From NCBI RefSeq assembly GCF_026913015.1, contig NZ_JAPTYD010000008.1, positions 79,019 through 143,018 of the forward strand: a DNA stretch of 64,000 nt. The letters run 5' to 3'. Below, piece by piece: positions 1 through 9,028 of the stretch (the first letter of the stretch is position 1; every line of letters begins with the position of its first letter). The translations under genes were made by a program, and so were the position numbers. The notes below the pieces were generated by a model that was not told the origin of the DNA, ran no database searches, and saw nothing but the letters and a program-made list of their open reading frames with translations. This DNA is from Paracoccus benzoatiresistens (GTDB lineage Bacteria > Pseudomonadota > Alphaproteobacteria > Rhodobacterales > Rhodobacteraceae).

Positions 1-41
1 TGGCGCATGTTAGGGCCGGCAAGCCGGCGCGCAAGACGCTG

Positions 42-1064
42 TCAGATGTTCTGCGCCATGAGTTCGGTCGCGATCTGGCGGACGACCGGCTCGGCCTCGG
101 CGGCTGACATGCCGGGGCGCAGGCGCGGGTCATAGAGGATCTTCAGCAGCAATTCGTCATGGCGTGTCAGCAGGGCGAATTCCTCGTCGTCGTTGAAGAT
201 CGAGGGGCGAGCCTCGGGGCTGTCATTCGCCAGGCCCATGCCCTGGGCCAGTTCCTCGTGGATGCAGGAACTTTGCAGCAGGGGCGGAAGCTCGGCCCGG
301 ATCAGGGCGACGGCATTGGAATAGACCGGCGCGGCACCGCGCGAATAGGCGAAGACGGTGCAGAAATTGTCGGCGTCCAGATCCTGCATGGCCGCGATGT
401 CATGCGCGGGAATGCCCGGCACAAGCTGCGCGAGGCGCGGTCCGATGGCGCGGCGTTCGTCGTCTGACAGCACCATCACGACGAAGTTGCCGCCGCTGTC
501 GGTCAAGGATACACGGTGGCCCGTTGCCTCGGCCAGGCGCGCGGCATACTGGCTGACCTCGATCCGGTAGCTGCGACGCGTCGCCACGTCAGACGTCGTG
601 CCGAATTCGATCTGCAGGCGCACGGGATCCTGCCAGCGGCGCAGCGGCGCCGGCGCGCCGCCATCGCCTGCCTGGATCCCGCCCTGGCCGTATTCGTCCC
701 GCAGGGCGACGGCGATGAAATTGCGCGTCAGCGTCTCGGCGTCAATGGGCGCGTCCATCGGCACCCGGTCGCGCCGCAGCCTGCCCTGCGCGCGCAGGGC
801 GCGTTCGGCACGGTCATAAAAGTCCCGCTGCGCGGTGCTGGTGGCGCTTGCCTTGACCAGCGCCTCGGCCGCGGCGGCATTCGCGGCGCGATTGCGTTCG
901 GCGCGCGCCTTGCGCAATTCCTCTTGCGAAGGGCCGGGATCGGGACGGACCACGGGCCGCGTGTCAGCAACCGGCGGCACGGGTTCGGGGCCTCCGCAGG
1001 CGGCCACGGCCAGAAGCCCCAGCAGGGGCAGCAGGTTCCAACGCCTGAGCCGCCCCGCCGTCAT
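42..1064 (-). CDS. DUF2927 family lipoprotein
   Basis: Predicted 340-residue exported lipoprotein of the DUF2927 family; function unknown. The N-terminus has a basic start, a hydrophobic run and a lipobox-like VAAC with the cysteine at about residue 23, so it is probably anchored in a membrane facing the periplasm. An Ala/Arg/Glu-rich segment follows, then the conserved domain, which includes a His-Glu pair at about residues 269-270 in the context HEELAQGMGL. That looks like a partial zincin-type helix but is not proof of protease activity. The ATG at 1064 overlaps the stop of the upstream telA-like gene by 4 bases, so the two are probably translated together. The frame extends further upstream, but that part runs inside the telA-like gene and is rejected. 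Confidence 0.8.
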   Translation of the reverse strand: MTAGRLRRWNLLPLLGLLAVAACGGPEPVPPVADTRPVVRPDPGPSQEELRKARAERNRAANAAAAEALVKASATSTAQRDFYDRAERALRAQGRLRRDRVPMDAPIDAETLTRNFIAVALRDEYGQGGIQAGDGGAPAPLRRWQDPVRLQIEFGTTSDVATRRSYRIEVSQYAARLAEATGHRVSLTDSGGNFVVMVLSDDERRAIGPRLAQLVPGIPAHDIAAMQDLDADNFCTVFAYSRGAAPVYSNAVALIRAELPPLLQSSCIHEELAQGMGLANDSPEARPSIFNDDEEFALLTRHDELLLKILYDPRLRPGMSAAEAEPVVRQIATELMAQNI

Positions 1065-2251
1065 CTCCGCGCAGGCGTCCCCGACGCCGTGCGGCCTTCC
1101 TGGCGCTGCGCCGTTGCACGGGCCAGCGTGTCGCGAAGCTCTGCCTCCATCTTGGTCAGCTCGCTTTCTGCCGCGGCGCGCCGGGCACGGCCTTCGTCGG
1201 CGATGCGCAGGCTGTCCTCGATAGTGGCGATCAGCTGCGCATTGGCGGCCTTGACCGCGTTGATGTCGAAGACGCCCCGCTCGGTCTGCGTGCGGATCTG
1301 GACATTCGCCTGACGCAGGTTGTCGGCGTTGCGGGTCAGCAGATCGTTGGTCAGGTCGCTGGCTTCCTTGACGGCGCGCGCGGCCTCGGCGCTGCGCTGG
1401 ATCGTGACCGCCTGCGCCAGTTGCGTTTCCCACAGCGGCACGGTGTTCACCAGGGTCGAGTTGATCTTGGTCACCAGCGACTTGTCGTTTTCCTGCACCA
1501 GGCGGATCGAGGGCAGGGACTGCATCGTTACCTGCCGCGTCAGCTTCAGGTCATGGACGCGCCGTTCCAGATCGTCGCGGACCGCGCGCAGATCGCGCAG
1601 CGCCTGTGCGTGCAACACCTGATCATCCTCGGGCGCGGCCTTGATCCTGGCCTCAAGCTCGGGAACGGTCCTGCTGTCCAGCTCGCGCAGCTTCTCCTCG
1701 CCCGCGGCGATATAGAGCGCAAGCTCGTCATAGAAGTTCAGCGTGTGGTCATACAGCAGATCCAGCGCCCTGATGTCCTTAAGAAGCGTCTGTTCGTGCC
1801 GCTCCAGTTCCACTGTGATGCGGTCGATCTGGGTCTGGACCTGTTCATAGTTCGCCACGAACTTGGCAAAGGGCGCGGATCGGCCCAGCAGCTTTTCCCA
1901 CCAGCTGCGGGTCCGGCGCACGTCCAGTTCGCTGGTCGAGAAGCCGCGGATGGTCGTCACGATGCTGCGCAGGCTTTCACCCGCCGGACCCACTTCCTTG
2001 CTTTTGACATCGGCCAGCATCTTCTGGCTGATTTCCTGCAGCCCGGCCTGTGCGCGGGTGCCGAAGCGGACAATGGATCCGGTGTCGGCCAGATCGATCT
2101 CGTCCATGCGGCGGCGGATCTCGGCGGCAAGCTGAGGGTCGGCGGCGCGAACGGACAGGGGATCGGCCTTTGGTTCCGGCAAGGCGGTCCGGGTCAGATC
2201 CTCAATCTCGGTGCGAATGTCTTCGGCGCGGCGGCGGGTTTCATCAGTCAT
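1061..2251 (-). CDS. telA: TelA-like toxic anion resistance family protein
   Basis: A 396-residue, charged, mostly helical protein without signal peptide or membrane segments, matching the TelA/KlaA family named for tellurite resistance. The domain fills residues 60-380, with a WWEKLLGR motif in the first third and long predicted coiled coils (EKLRELDSRTVPELEARIK, DLRAVRDDLERRVHDLK). Chromosomal members are common, and a role in envelope stress rather than tellurite itself is often suspected. The start at 2251 is chosen because an AAGGAA ribosome site precedes it at good spacing; a longer frame reaching 2368 lacks one. It overlaps the DUF2927 lipoprotein gene by 4 bases. The XpaC partner often found next to telA is not seen here. 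Confidence 0.85.
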   Translation of the reverse strand: MTDETRRRAEDIRTEIEDLTRTALPEPKADPLSVRAADPQLAAEIRRRMDEIDLADTGSIVRFGTRAQAGLQEISQKMLADVKSKEVGPAGESLRSIVTTIRGFSTSELDVRRTRSWWEKLLGRSAPFAKFVANYEQVQTQIDRITVELERHEQTLLKDIRALDLLYDHTLNFYDELALYIAAGEEKLRELDSRTVPELEARIKAAPEDDQVLHAQALRDLRAVRDDLERRVHDLKLTRQVTMQSLPSIRLVQENDKSLVTKINSTLVNTVPLWETQLAQAVTIQRSAEAARAVKEASDLTNDLLTRNADNLRQANVQIRTQTERGVFDINAVKAANAQLIATIEDSLRIADEGRARRAAAESELTKMEAELRDTLARATAQRQEGRTASGTPARR

Positions 2252-2617
2252 GACATGCTTTTCCTTATCCGTTCTGCGGGGCAGGCATGTTGCAACGCAG
2301 CATAGGCGGAAACGGATGCAATTCAACCGATCGCCGGGGGAAAGTCCGAAAGCATGCAAGCCGGTCACAGCATCGGGCGGCAGAATCGCCCCGCACCGAA
2401 GGTCCGGGCCTTTGGTCCATCCAGGGTTGTCCGAATCCCTCTGTGGCCAGCCCGGAGGTGGAAATGGCAGACAAACTGTCCAAAATGGCAGGTTATTAAC
2501 TATTTAATTCAAGTTTTATCGATATTCAGCGGCTTAGCGGGATGCTATGTTCAGATCGTTGTCGGTGACCGCCTCCTTGGTTCGGGGCATGTTCGTTTAA
2601 GTGATGTACAGGTAAAG
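2252..2617. other. 366-base intergenic region, divergent promoters
   Basis: No gene seen. This gap separates the divergent telA-like and sugar transferase genes. Its right half (about 2490-2600) is clearly more AT-rich than the surroundings and probably carries the sugar transferase promoter. A direct repeat inside it is listed separately. The short frames that cross it lack ribosome sites and family resemblance. Confidence 0.6.
2462..2491 (+). promoter_or_regulatory. Direct repeat AAATGGCAG x2, candidate operator
   Basis: AAATGGCAG occurs at 2462-2470 and again at 2483-2491. The copies are 21 bases apart start to start, which is two helical turns, so both would face the same side of the DNA. 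The pair lies just upstream of the AT-rich segment leading to the sugar transferase gene. I do not recognise the motif. Reading it as an operator is inference from spacing and position. Confidence 0.3.
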
Positions 2618-3295
2618 ATGTCGGTTAAGTCCCAGTCAGTTGTTCTGGCCCATGTCGCGGCCGCCCCCTCCCTCGAAAAATCCCGCCCCTGGCTTTATCG
2701 CAGCCTGATCAAGCGCCCGCTGGACACGGTTCTGGTCCTTCTGACCTCGCCCGTGGTGCTGCCGCTGGTGTTGCTTCTGGCGCTTGCGGTGATGCTGGAT
2801 GGCAAGAATCCCTTTTATTCGCAAAAGCGTGTCGGTCGCGACGGCCGGATCTTCCGCATGTGGAAGCTGCGCAGCATGGTCCATGATGCGGACCAGCGGC
2901 TTGAAGCCTATTTGGCGGACAATCCGCAGGCTCGGCAGGAATGGGACGCGACGCAGAAGCTGCGCAATGATCCCCGGGTGACCCGTTTCGGCCGCCTGCT
3001 GCGCGCAAGCTCGATGGATGAACTGCCGCAACTGTGGAATGTGCTGACCGGCGAAATGAGCTTGGTCGGCCCGCGTCCCATGATGCCCGACCAGCAAACG
3101 ATGTATTCAGGCCAGGGCTACTATCGCCTGCGCCCCGGCATCACCGGTTTCTGGCAGACCGCCGGGCGCAACCGCACCACCTTTGCCGCCCGCGCCTGGT
3201 ATGACGACCGTTACGAGCGCGGCCTGTCCTTTGGCAGCGACCTTTCGATCCTGCTGCGCACCGTGGCCGTGGTGCTGGACCGGACCGGCTGCTGA
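2618..3295 (+). CDS. Polyprenyl-phosphate sugar-1-phosphate transferase (bacterial sugar transferase family)
   Basis: A 225-residue member of the bacterial sugar transferase family (WbaP/ExoY type). These load the first sugar-1-phosphate onto undecaprenyl phosphate at the inner membrane to start exopolysaccharide or O-antigen repeat units. Seen: one hydrophobic segment at about residues 35-59, then the family blocks KRVGRDGRIFRMWKLRSM, a central acidic loop, DELPQLWNVLTGEMSLVGPRP and the LRPGITGFWQ block. It is the short ExoY-like form without the multi-spanning N-terminal half of WbaP/WcaJ. The ATG at 2618 has an AGGTAAAG ribosome site; the longer upstream extension runs through AT-rich non-coding DNA. 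It meets the glycosyltransferase gene tail to tail, which suggests shared polysaccharide work. Confidence 0.9.
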   Translation: MSVKSQSVVLAHVAAAPSLEKSRPWLYRSLIKRPLDTVLVLLTSPVVLPLVLLLALAVMLDGKNPFYSQKRVGRDGRIFRMWKLRSMVHDADQRLEAYLADNPQARQEWDATQKLRNDPRVTRFGRLLRASSMDELPQLWNVLTGEMSLVGPRPMMPDQQTMYSGQGYYRLRPGITGFWQTAGRNRTTFAARAWYDDRYERGLSFGSDLSILLRTVAVVLDRTGC

Positions 3296-4045
3296 TCAGC
3301 GCCGCTGCTTCAACGCCGCCACGGCCTCGGATGGCAGGATGGCGGCGCAACGGGCATAGCGGGGCACCAGCCGCTTGGGCGCCGACAGCATCCGCCACGC
3401 CCATTCCATTGCGATGCGCCTGACCCATTCGGGCGCGCGCCTCTGGTTTCCGGCCAGAAAATCCAGCCCCGCGCCGATCGAGGCGAAGCCGACGCCCGGC
3501 GCTTCCTGCCGCCCTCGCGCCGCCAGCCGTTCCTGCTTGGGTGCGCCAAGCGCAAGAAAGCACAGCCCTGCGCCGCTGTCGCGCACCTGGTGCAGCAGAT
3601 CGCGCGCCGCGGCGCTGTCGGGGTCGAACCCCATCGGCGGGGCGATCCGCAGCGTAATCCGGCAGCCGGGCACGCGGCGGGCGATTTCGTCGGCCGCTTC
3701 AGCCAGCGCGGCCTCGGTCGTGCCCACAAGCGCGATGCCCACGCCTTCCTGCGCCGAAAGCTGCGCCAGCGGGATCACCAGATCCGAGCCTGCCACCAGC
3801 CCGACCCGCCGCCCGGCCAGCCGCGACAGCCAGACGATGGGATTGCCATCAGCCACCACCAGATCCTGCGCGGCGTAGGCTTCGCGAAAGGCGCGGTCCT
3901 GACGCAGCTTGACCAGGTGATCCAGGTTGATCGTCGCCAGGGCAAAGCCCTGACCCGAGCGGAAGCGCCGCCTCGCTTCGGCCAGGAGCGTGGGGCGGTC
4001 GGGCATGTTCACCCGGATCAGGGCAGGGCCATAGGCAAAGTGCAT
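3296..4045 (-). CDS. WecG/TagA/CpsF family glycosyltransferase
   Basis: A 249-residue cytosolic glycosyltransferase of the WecG/TagA/CpsF family, which adds the second sugar (often an N-acetylmannosamine derivative) to a lipid-linked precursor. Family marks: ATINLDHLVKLRQD, the DGNPIVWLSRLAG block with its key Asp, a glycine-rich GIALVGTTEAALAEAA segment, LGAPKQERL, and the C-terminal APEWVRRIAMEWAWRML block. The start at 4045 is favoured over one 69 bases upstream because family proteins begin near here. It ends at the base next to the end of the convergent sugar transferase; the two stops form the palindrome TGATCA at 3293-3298. Together the pair would make the start of a surface polysaccharide unit. 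Confidence 0.88.
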   Translation of the reverse strand: MHFAYGPALIRVNMPDRPTLLAEARRRFRSGQGFALATINLDHLVKLRQDRAFREAYAAQDLVVADGNPIVWLSRLAGRRVGLVAGSDLVIPLAQLSAQEGVGIALVGTTEAALAEAADEIARRVPGCRITLRIAPPMGFDPDSAAARDLLHQVRDSGAGLCFLALGAPKQERLAARGRQEAPGVGFASIGAGLDFLAGNQRRAPEWVRRIAMEWAWRMLSAPKRLVPRYARCAAILPSEAVAALKQRR

Positions 4046-4123
4046 CGGGTGTTCCGAACCAGACCGGCGCAGAAGGCCGTGGCTGTTCCTTGCACCTTTA
4101 TGCAGGCGCGGCAATGCGATGCT

Positions 4124-4450
4124 TCAACCTTTCGGCAGATAGGGAATGGCGCCCGCCAGGTCGGTGTCGTCGATCAGGTGAAAGTTGCTGATGCTGCCGG
4201 CCTTGCGCGCCTCGCCGAAGGGCAGGTATTCGGGATCGGCCGCAAAGGCCCGCGCGGCTTCCTTGGACGGAAATTCGATCAGCGCGACCAGCGTGCCGCC
4301 CAGGGGTGTCCCCTCCAGCGTATCGACATTGCCGGACCGCGACAGATAGCGGGCGCCATGCCTGGCCGCGATCTCGTGGACGCGGGCCGCGTAATCGGGC
4401 ACCCAGGCATCGTCCGTCACCTTCACGTCCGCGATCAGATAGGCTGGCAT
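4124..4450 (-). CDS. DUF1330 family protein
   Basis: A 108-residue soluble protein of the DUF1330 family, a dimeric alpha/beta-barrel (ferredoxin-like) fold with no settled function. Family features seen: the MPAYLIADVKVTD start, a YAARVHEIAARHGARYLSR helix-strand, and the LVALIEFPSKEAARAFAADPEY block near the middle. The product is whole and of normal length. A GGAGGGAGG-like ribosome site lies just upstream of the ATG at 4450. It lies in the same direction as the WecG-type gene but with a 78-base gap, so the two need not be linked in function. Confidence 0.85.
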   Translation of the reverse strand: MPAYLIADVKVTDDAWVPDYAARVHEIAARHGARYLSRSGNVDTLEGTPLGGTLVALIEFPSKEAARAFAADPEYLPFGEARKAGSISNFHLIDDTDLAGAIPYLPKG

Positions 4451-4649
4451 TGGCTCCTCCCTCTTGCCCTGTCAGGACCCAAGGTGCCTTTTGTCGAACG
4501 ATCAGGCAAGCGCCGACACAACGGCCGGAAATCGCAACGGACCCGTTGTCCTTCGGGCCGCTTGACGATAGCGTTATCGGCAGCGGCGGCTGCCTTCGCG
4601 AACAGGCAGGCGCGAGCATCGGTTTCTTATCCCAGACGGACGGACAGCC

Positions 4650-5858
4650 ATGGCGACGCTGACACGAATCCTTGTTCTTGCCGGCATGGTCGCGGCAGCG
4701 GCCCCGCATGGCCTTTCCGCCCAGGCTCCGGGCGGAGAGATGCCGCCCCCCGCGGTCACCGTTGTCACCCTGAAGGCCGAGGACGTGACCCTGACCGCCA
4801 CTCTTCCGGGCCGCGCGGTTGCCTCGGCCGAGGCGGAACTGCGCCCGCAGGTCGGCGGCCTGATCGTCGAGCGCCTGTTCGAGGAAGGCAGCCATGTGGC
4901 CAAGGGCGATCCCCTGTATCGCATCGACCCCCGCACCTACGAGGCCGCCGTCGCGCAGGCCCGCGCGGCGTCGGCCCAGGCCCAGGCCCAGGCCGACGCC
5001 GCACGTCGAGAAGCCGAGCGCGCCGTGACCCTGCGCGACCGGCGCGTGGCCAGCGAACAGACGCAGGACAGCGCCATCGCCGCCCGCGATGCCGCCGAGG
5101 CAGCCGTCAAGGCAGCCGAGGCGCAGTTGCTGGCGGCCCAGATCGATTTGGACCGCACCACCATCACCGCGCCCATCGACGGCGTGATCGGCTTGGCGCA
5201 GGTCAGCCCCGGTGCGCTGGTCACGGCAGGGCAGGAAACCCCGCTGGCCGTCATCCGCCGCATCGACCCGATCCGCGTGGACGTGACGCAATCGGCGGCC
5301 GAGATCATTCGCTGGCAGCGCATGGGCCCCGAGGCCGCCTTGCCCGAGGGCGCCGACCGGACAGTGACGCTGCGCTTGGCCGACGGCAGCACCTATGAAC
5401 ATACCGGTTCCCTGACCGCGGCCGAGCCGCATGTGGACGAAACCACCGGCGTCATCACCTTGCGGATGGAATTCGCCAATCCCGACGGCTTTCTGCTGCC
5501 CGGCATGTTCGTTCTGGCCGACATCCCGCAGGCACAGCTGAAGGACGCGATCCTGGCTCCCCAGGAAGGCGTCAGCCGCGATAGGCGCGGCCGCCCCGTG
5601 GCAATGGTGGTCAACGATCAGAACGTGGTCGAGGAACGCGTGCTTGAGATCGCTCAGGATCGCGGCAGCCGGTGGGTGGTGACGGACGGGCTTGCGCCCG
5701 GCGACCGCGTGATCGTGGCGGGGCTGCAGCGGATCGGGCCTGGCGCCACGGTGGTGCCGCAGGAACGGGCAGCGGCAGATGCCGCAGCCCCTGCCGAAGG
5801 ACAGCCGTCCCCCGCCGTGCCGGGCGCGGAAGACACCGCTGACGCGTCAGGAAACTGA
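4650..5858 (+). CDS. RND efflux periplasmic adaptor (AcrA/MexA family)
   Basis: A 402-residue membrane fusion protein that links an inner-membrane RND pump to an outer-membrane channel. Residues 1-25 form a signal peptide ending near GLSAQ. The mature part has the lipoyl half-motif EAELRPQVGGLIVERLFEEG, a coiled-coil hairpin rich in Ala, Gln and Glu (about 95-160), the second lipoyl half (TTITAPIDGVIGLAQVSPG), then the beta-barrel and membrane-proximal domains. There is no lipobox cysteine, so it is not lipid-anchored in the AcrA way. The Ala/Pro-rich C-terminus is low complexity. The pump gene follows after 29 bases, so the two form an operon. No TolC-type gene is adjacent, so an outer-membrane channel coded elsewhere is presumably used. 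Confidence 0.92.
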   Translation: MATLTRILVLAGMVAAAAPHGLSAQAPGGEMPPPAVTVVTLKAEDVTLTATLPGRAVASAEAELRPQVGGLIVERLFEEGSHVAKGDPLYRIDPRTYEAAVAQARAASAQAQAQADAARREAERAVTLRDRRVASEQTQDSAIAARDAAEAAVKAAEAQLLAAQIDLDRTTITAPIDGVIGLAQVSPGALVTAGQETPLAVIRRIDPIRVDVTQSAAEIIRWQRMGPEAALPEGADRTVTLRLADGSTYEHTGSLTAAEPHVDETTGVITLRMEFANPDGFLLPGMFVLADIPQAQLKDAILAPQEGVSRDRRGRPVAMVVNDQNVVEERVLEIAQDRGSRWVVTDGLAPGDRVIVAGLQRIGPGATVVPQERAAADAAAPAEGQPSPAVPGAEDTADASGN

Positions 5859-5887
5859 CGGTCCAGACAAGCAAGGCGTGACAGATC

Positions 5888-8800
5888 ATGGCCCGTTTCT
5901 TCATCGACCGTCCGGTATTCGCCTGGGTCATCTCGATCATCATCATGGGCATCGGCATCCTGTCGATCCTGACGCTGCCGGTCGCGCAGTATCCGCAGAT
6001 CGCCCCGCCCTCGGTCACGATCCGCGCGACCTATCCCGGCGCCTCGGCCGAGACGATCTCGAATACCGTGACACAGGTGATCGAGCAGCAGATGACCGGC
6101 CTTGACGGGCTGCGCTATATCTCGTCCGGTTCCTCCTCCGCGGGCGCGTCCGAGACGACCCTGACCTTCGAGACGGGAACCGACGTGGACATCGCCCAGG
6201 TCCAGGTCCAGAACAAGCTGTCGCAAGCCACGCCGCTGCTGCCCGAGCCCGTGCAGCGCCAGGGGGTGGTGGTCGAGAAATCGACCGCCGGTTTCCTGAT
6301 GGTGATCGGCCTGATCGGCAATGACAGCTATGATCAGACCGACCTGTCGGACTACATGTTTTCGAACTTGGTGGACGACCTGTCCCGGGTCGAGGGCGTG
6401 GGAAGCGTGCAGGTCTTCGGATCGCCCTATGCCATGCGCATCTGGCTGGATCCGGACAAGCTGGCAGCCTACGAGATCGCGCCGTCGGACGTGGTGGCCG
6501 CCGTGTCGGCGCAGAACACGCAGATCTCGGCCGGGGCCTTTGGCGACCTGCCCACGGTCGATGGGCAGCAGCTGAACGCCACGGTCACCGCGCAGTCGCT
6601 TCTGACCACGCCCGAGGATTTCCGCCAGATCGTCTTGCGGGCCGAGGAGAACGGCGGCCTTGTCCTGCTGCGCGACGTGGCCCGGGTGGAAATCGGGTCC
6701 GAAAGCTATGCCACCGAGGCGACCTATAATGGACGGCCCGCCGCCGGGATGGCGCTCAGCCTCGCCCCGGGGGCGAACGCGCTGGACACCGCCGAACGCG
6801 TCAAGGCGCGCATGGAGGAGTTCGCCGAGTTCCTTCCCGAGGGGGTGGAATACGTCATTCCCTTCGACACCTCGCCCTTTGTGGAAATCTCCATCGAGGA
6901 AGTCGTCAAGACGCTGATCGAGGCCATCGTGCTGGTCTTCATCGTCATGTATGTCTTCCTGCAGAACTGGCGGGCGACGCTGATCCCGACGCTGGCCGTG
7001 CCGATCGTCCTGCTGGGCACCTTCGGCATCATGGCGGCCTTCGGATTCACCATCAACACGCTGACCATGCTGGCCATGGTCCTGGCCATCGGCCTGCTGG
7101 TGGACGACGCCATCGTCGTGGTGGAAAACGTCGAACGCATCATGGAGGAAGAGGGTGTGGAGCCGCGCGAGGCGACCCGCAAGTCCATGGGCCAGATCAC
7201 CGGCGCGCTGATCGGCATCGCCCTGGTGCTGTCGGCGGTGTTCGTGCCGATGGCCTTCTTCGGCGGCTCGACCGGGGTGATCTACCAGCAGTTCGCGATC
7301 ACCATCGTCTCGGCGATGGCGCTGTCGGTGCTGGTCGCGCTGACGCTGACCCCCGCGCTGTGTGCCACGCTGCTGCGGTCCAAGGACCATCACACGAAGC
7401 GCGGGCTGTTCGGCTGGTTCAACCGCAATTTCGACCGCACCACGGACGGCTATACCGGCGCGGTCGGCTGGATCGTGCGCCGTCCGCTGCGGGTGCTGCT
7501 GGTCTATGCGGCGCTTGGCGCGGCGATGGTGCTGCTGTTCCTGCGCACGCCCGAGGGTTTCCTGCCGGACGAAGACCAGGGGATCATGTTCGTCCTGATC
7601 CAGGGGCCGACGGGCGCCACGGCGGAACGGACCGGCGCGGTCATCGACCAGGTGCAGGATTACTTCCTGAACCAAGAAAAGGATTCGGTCGATTCGATGT
7701 TCGGGGTCGTGGGCTTCAGCTTCGCGGGGCAGGGGCAGAATGTCGGCATGGCCTTCGTGCGCATGAAGGACTGGGACGAACGCCCCGATCCTGCGCAGTC
7801 GGTGCAGGCGGTGGCGGGCCGCGCCTTCGGCGCCCTCAGTGGCATCCAGGACGCCATGGTCTTTCCCATCGTGCCGCCTTCGGTGATCGAGCTTGGCAAC
7901 GTTTCGGGCTTCGACTTCTACCTGCAGGCGCGCGGCGGCCAGTCGCATGAGGAACTGCTGGAGGCACGCAACCAGTTCCTGGGCATGGCCTCGAAAAGCC
8001 AGGTGATCGCCCAGGCCCGGCCTTCGGGGCTCGAGGACGCGGCGCAGTTCAAGCTGAACATCGACTGGCGGAAGGCGGGGGCCATGGGCGTCACGGCGAC
8101 CGATGTGGCGGACCTGCTGCAGGTGGCCTGGACGGGCCGCTACGTCAACGACTTCGTGGATCGCGGCCGCATCAAGCGCGTCTATGTGCAGGGCGAGGCG
8201 ACGTCGCGTTCGACCCCCAGCGACTTCGACAAGTGGCGCGTCAGGAACGCCAGCGGCGGGCTTGTGCCGTTCTCGAACTTCTCCGCCGGGGAATGGAACT
8301 TCGGGCCGCAGGGCCTCAACCGCTATAACGGGATCCCGGCCATGCAGATCCAGGGCAGCCCCGCCCCCGGCGTCAGCACGGGCGAAGCGATGGCCGAGGT
8401 CGAGAACCTCGTATCTCAGATGCCGGGCTTTGCCGTGGCCTGGACGGGCCTGTCGCTGGAGGAACAGGAATCCGGCGACCAGACGACGCTGCTTTACGCC
8501 CTGTCGCTGGCGGCGGTTTTCCTGTGCCTGGCCGCGCTTTATGAAAGCTGGTCCATTCCGCTGGCGGTAATCCTGGTCATGCCCATCGGCGTCCTGGGCG
8601 CGCTTGCGGGCGCTTACCTGGGCGGCTTCGATAATGGCGTGTTCTTCCAGGTGGGCCTGCTGACCGTGATCGGGCTGACCGGCAAGAACGCCATCCTGAT
8701 CGTGGAATTCGCGCGCGAACAGTCCGAGGCAGGCGTTCCCCTGTTCAAGGCCGTGGTCGAGGCCGCGCGCCAGCGCTTCCGCCCGATCATCATGACCTCG

Positions 8801-9010
8801 ATCGCCTTCACCCTGGGCGTGCTGCCGCTGCTGCTGTCCACGGGGGCGGGGGCCAATGGCCGCAACGCCATCGGCGCCACGGTGATCGGCGGGACCATCG
8901 CCTCGACCGTGCTGGGCATCCTGTTCGCGCCGCTCTTCTATGTGCTGATGCGCCGTCTTCTGGGCCGCAAGGACAGGATGGAGGATGCTCAGGCGGCACC
9001 GGCCCAGTAG
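5888..9010 (+). CDS. RND multidrug efflux permease (AcrB/MexB, HAE1 family)
   Basis: A 1040-residue proton-driven inner-membrane pump of the hydrophobe/amphiphile efflux class, full length for the family. It opens with the typical MARFFIDRPVFAWVISI. The proton-relay helix carries the paired aspartates in GLLVDDAIVVVENVERIM (about residues 400-417). The second half has the mirrored GLTGKNAILIVEFAREQ helix with the conserved lysine, and the last helices carry the FRPIIMTSIAF block. Large periplasmic loops lie between helices 1-2 and 7-8. It is transcribed with the adaptor gene upstream and ends 18 bases before a LysR-type gene, so the regulator could be co-transcribed with it. Drug range cannot be read from the sequence. 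Confidence 0.95.
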   Translation: MARFFIDRPVFAWVISIIIMGIGILSILTLPVAQYPQIAPPSVTIRATYPGASAETISNTVTQVIEQQMTGLDGLRYISSGSSSAGASETTLTFETGTDVDIAQVQVQNKLSQATPLLPEPVQRQGVVVEKSTAGFLMVIGLIGNDSYDQTDLSDYMFSNLVDDLSRVEGVGSVQVFGSPYAMRIWLDPDKLAAYEIAPSDVVAAVSAQNTQISAGAFGDLPTVDGQQLNATVTAQSLLTTPEDFRQIVLRAEENGGLVLLRDVARVEIGSESYATEATYNGRPAAGMALSLAPGANALDTAERVKARMEEFAEFLPEGVEYVIPFDTSPFVEISIEEVVKTLIEAIVLVFIVMYVFLQNWRATLIPTLAVPIVLLGTFGIMAAFGFTINTLTMLAMVLAIGLLVDDAIVVVENVERIMEEEGVEPREATRKSMGQITGALIGIALVLSAVFVPMAFFGGSTGVIYQQFAITIVSAMALSVLVALTLTPALCATLLRSKDHHTKRGLFGWFNRNFDRTTDGYTGAVGWIVRRPLRVLLVYAALGAAMVLLFLRTPEGFLPDEDQGIMFVLIQGPTGATAERTGAVIDQVQDYFLNQEKDSVDSMFGVVGFSFAGQGQNVGMAFVRMKDWDERPDPAQSVQAVAGRAFGALSGIQDAMVFPIVPPSVIELGNVSGFDFYLQARGGQSHEELLEARNQFLGMASKSQVIAQARPSGLEDAAQFKLNIDWRKAGAMGVTATDVADLLQVAWTGRYVNDFVDRGRIKRVYVQGEATSRSTPSDFDKWRVRNASGGLVPFSNFSAGEWNFGPQGLNRYNGIPAMQIQGSPAPGVSTGEAMAEVENLVSQMPGFAVAWTGLSLEEQESGDQTTLLYALSLAAVFLCLAALYESWSIPLAVILVMPIGVLGALAGAYLGGFDNGVFFQVGLLTVIGLTGKNAILIVEFAREQSEAGVPLFKAVVEAARQRFRPIIMTSIAFTLGVLPLLLSTGAGANGRNAIGATVIGGTIASTVLGILFAPLFYVLMRRLLGRKDRMEDAQAAPAQ

Positions 9011-9028
9011 CAGGCCCAAGGGGGTGGC

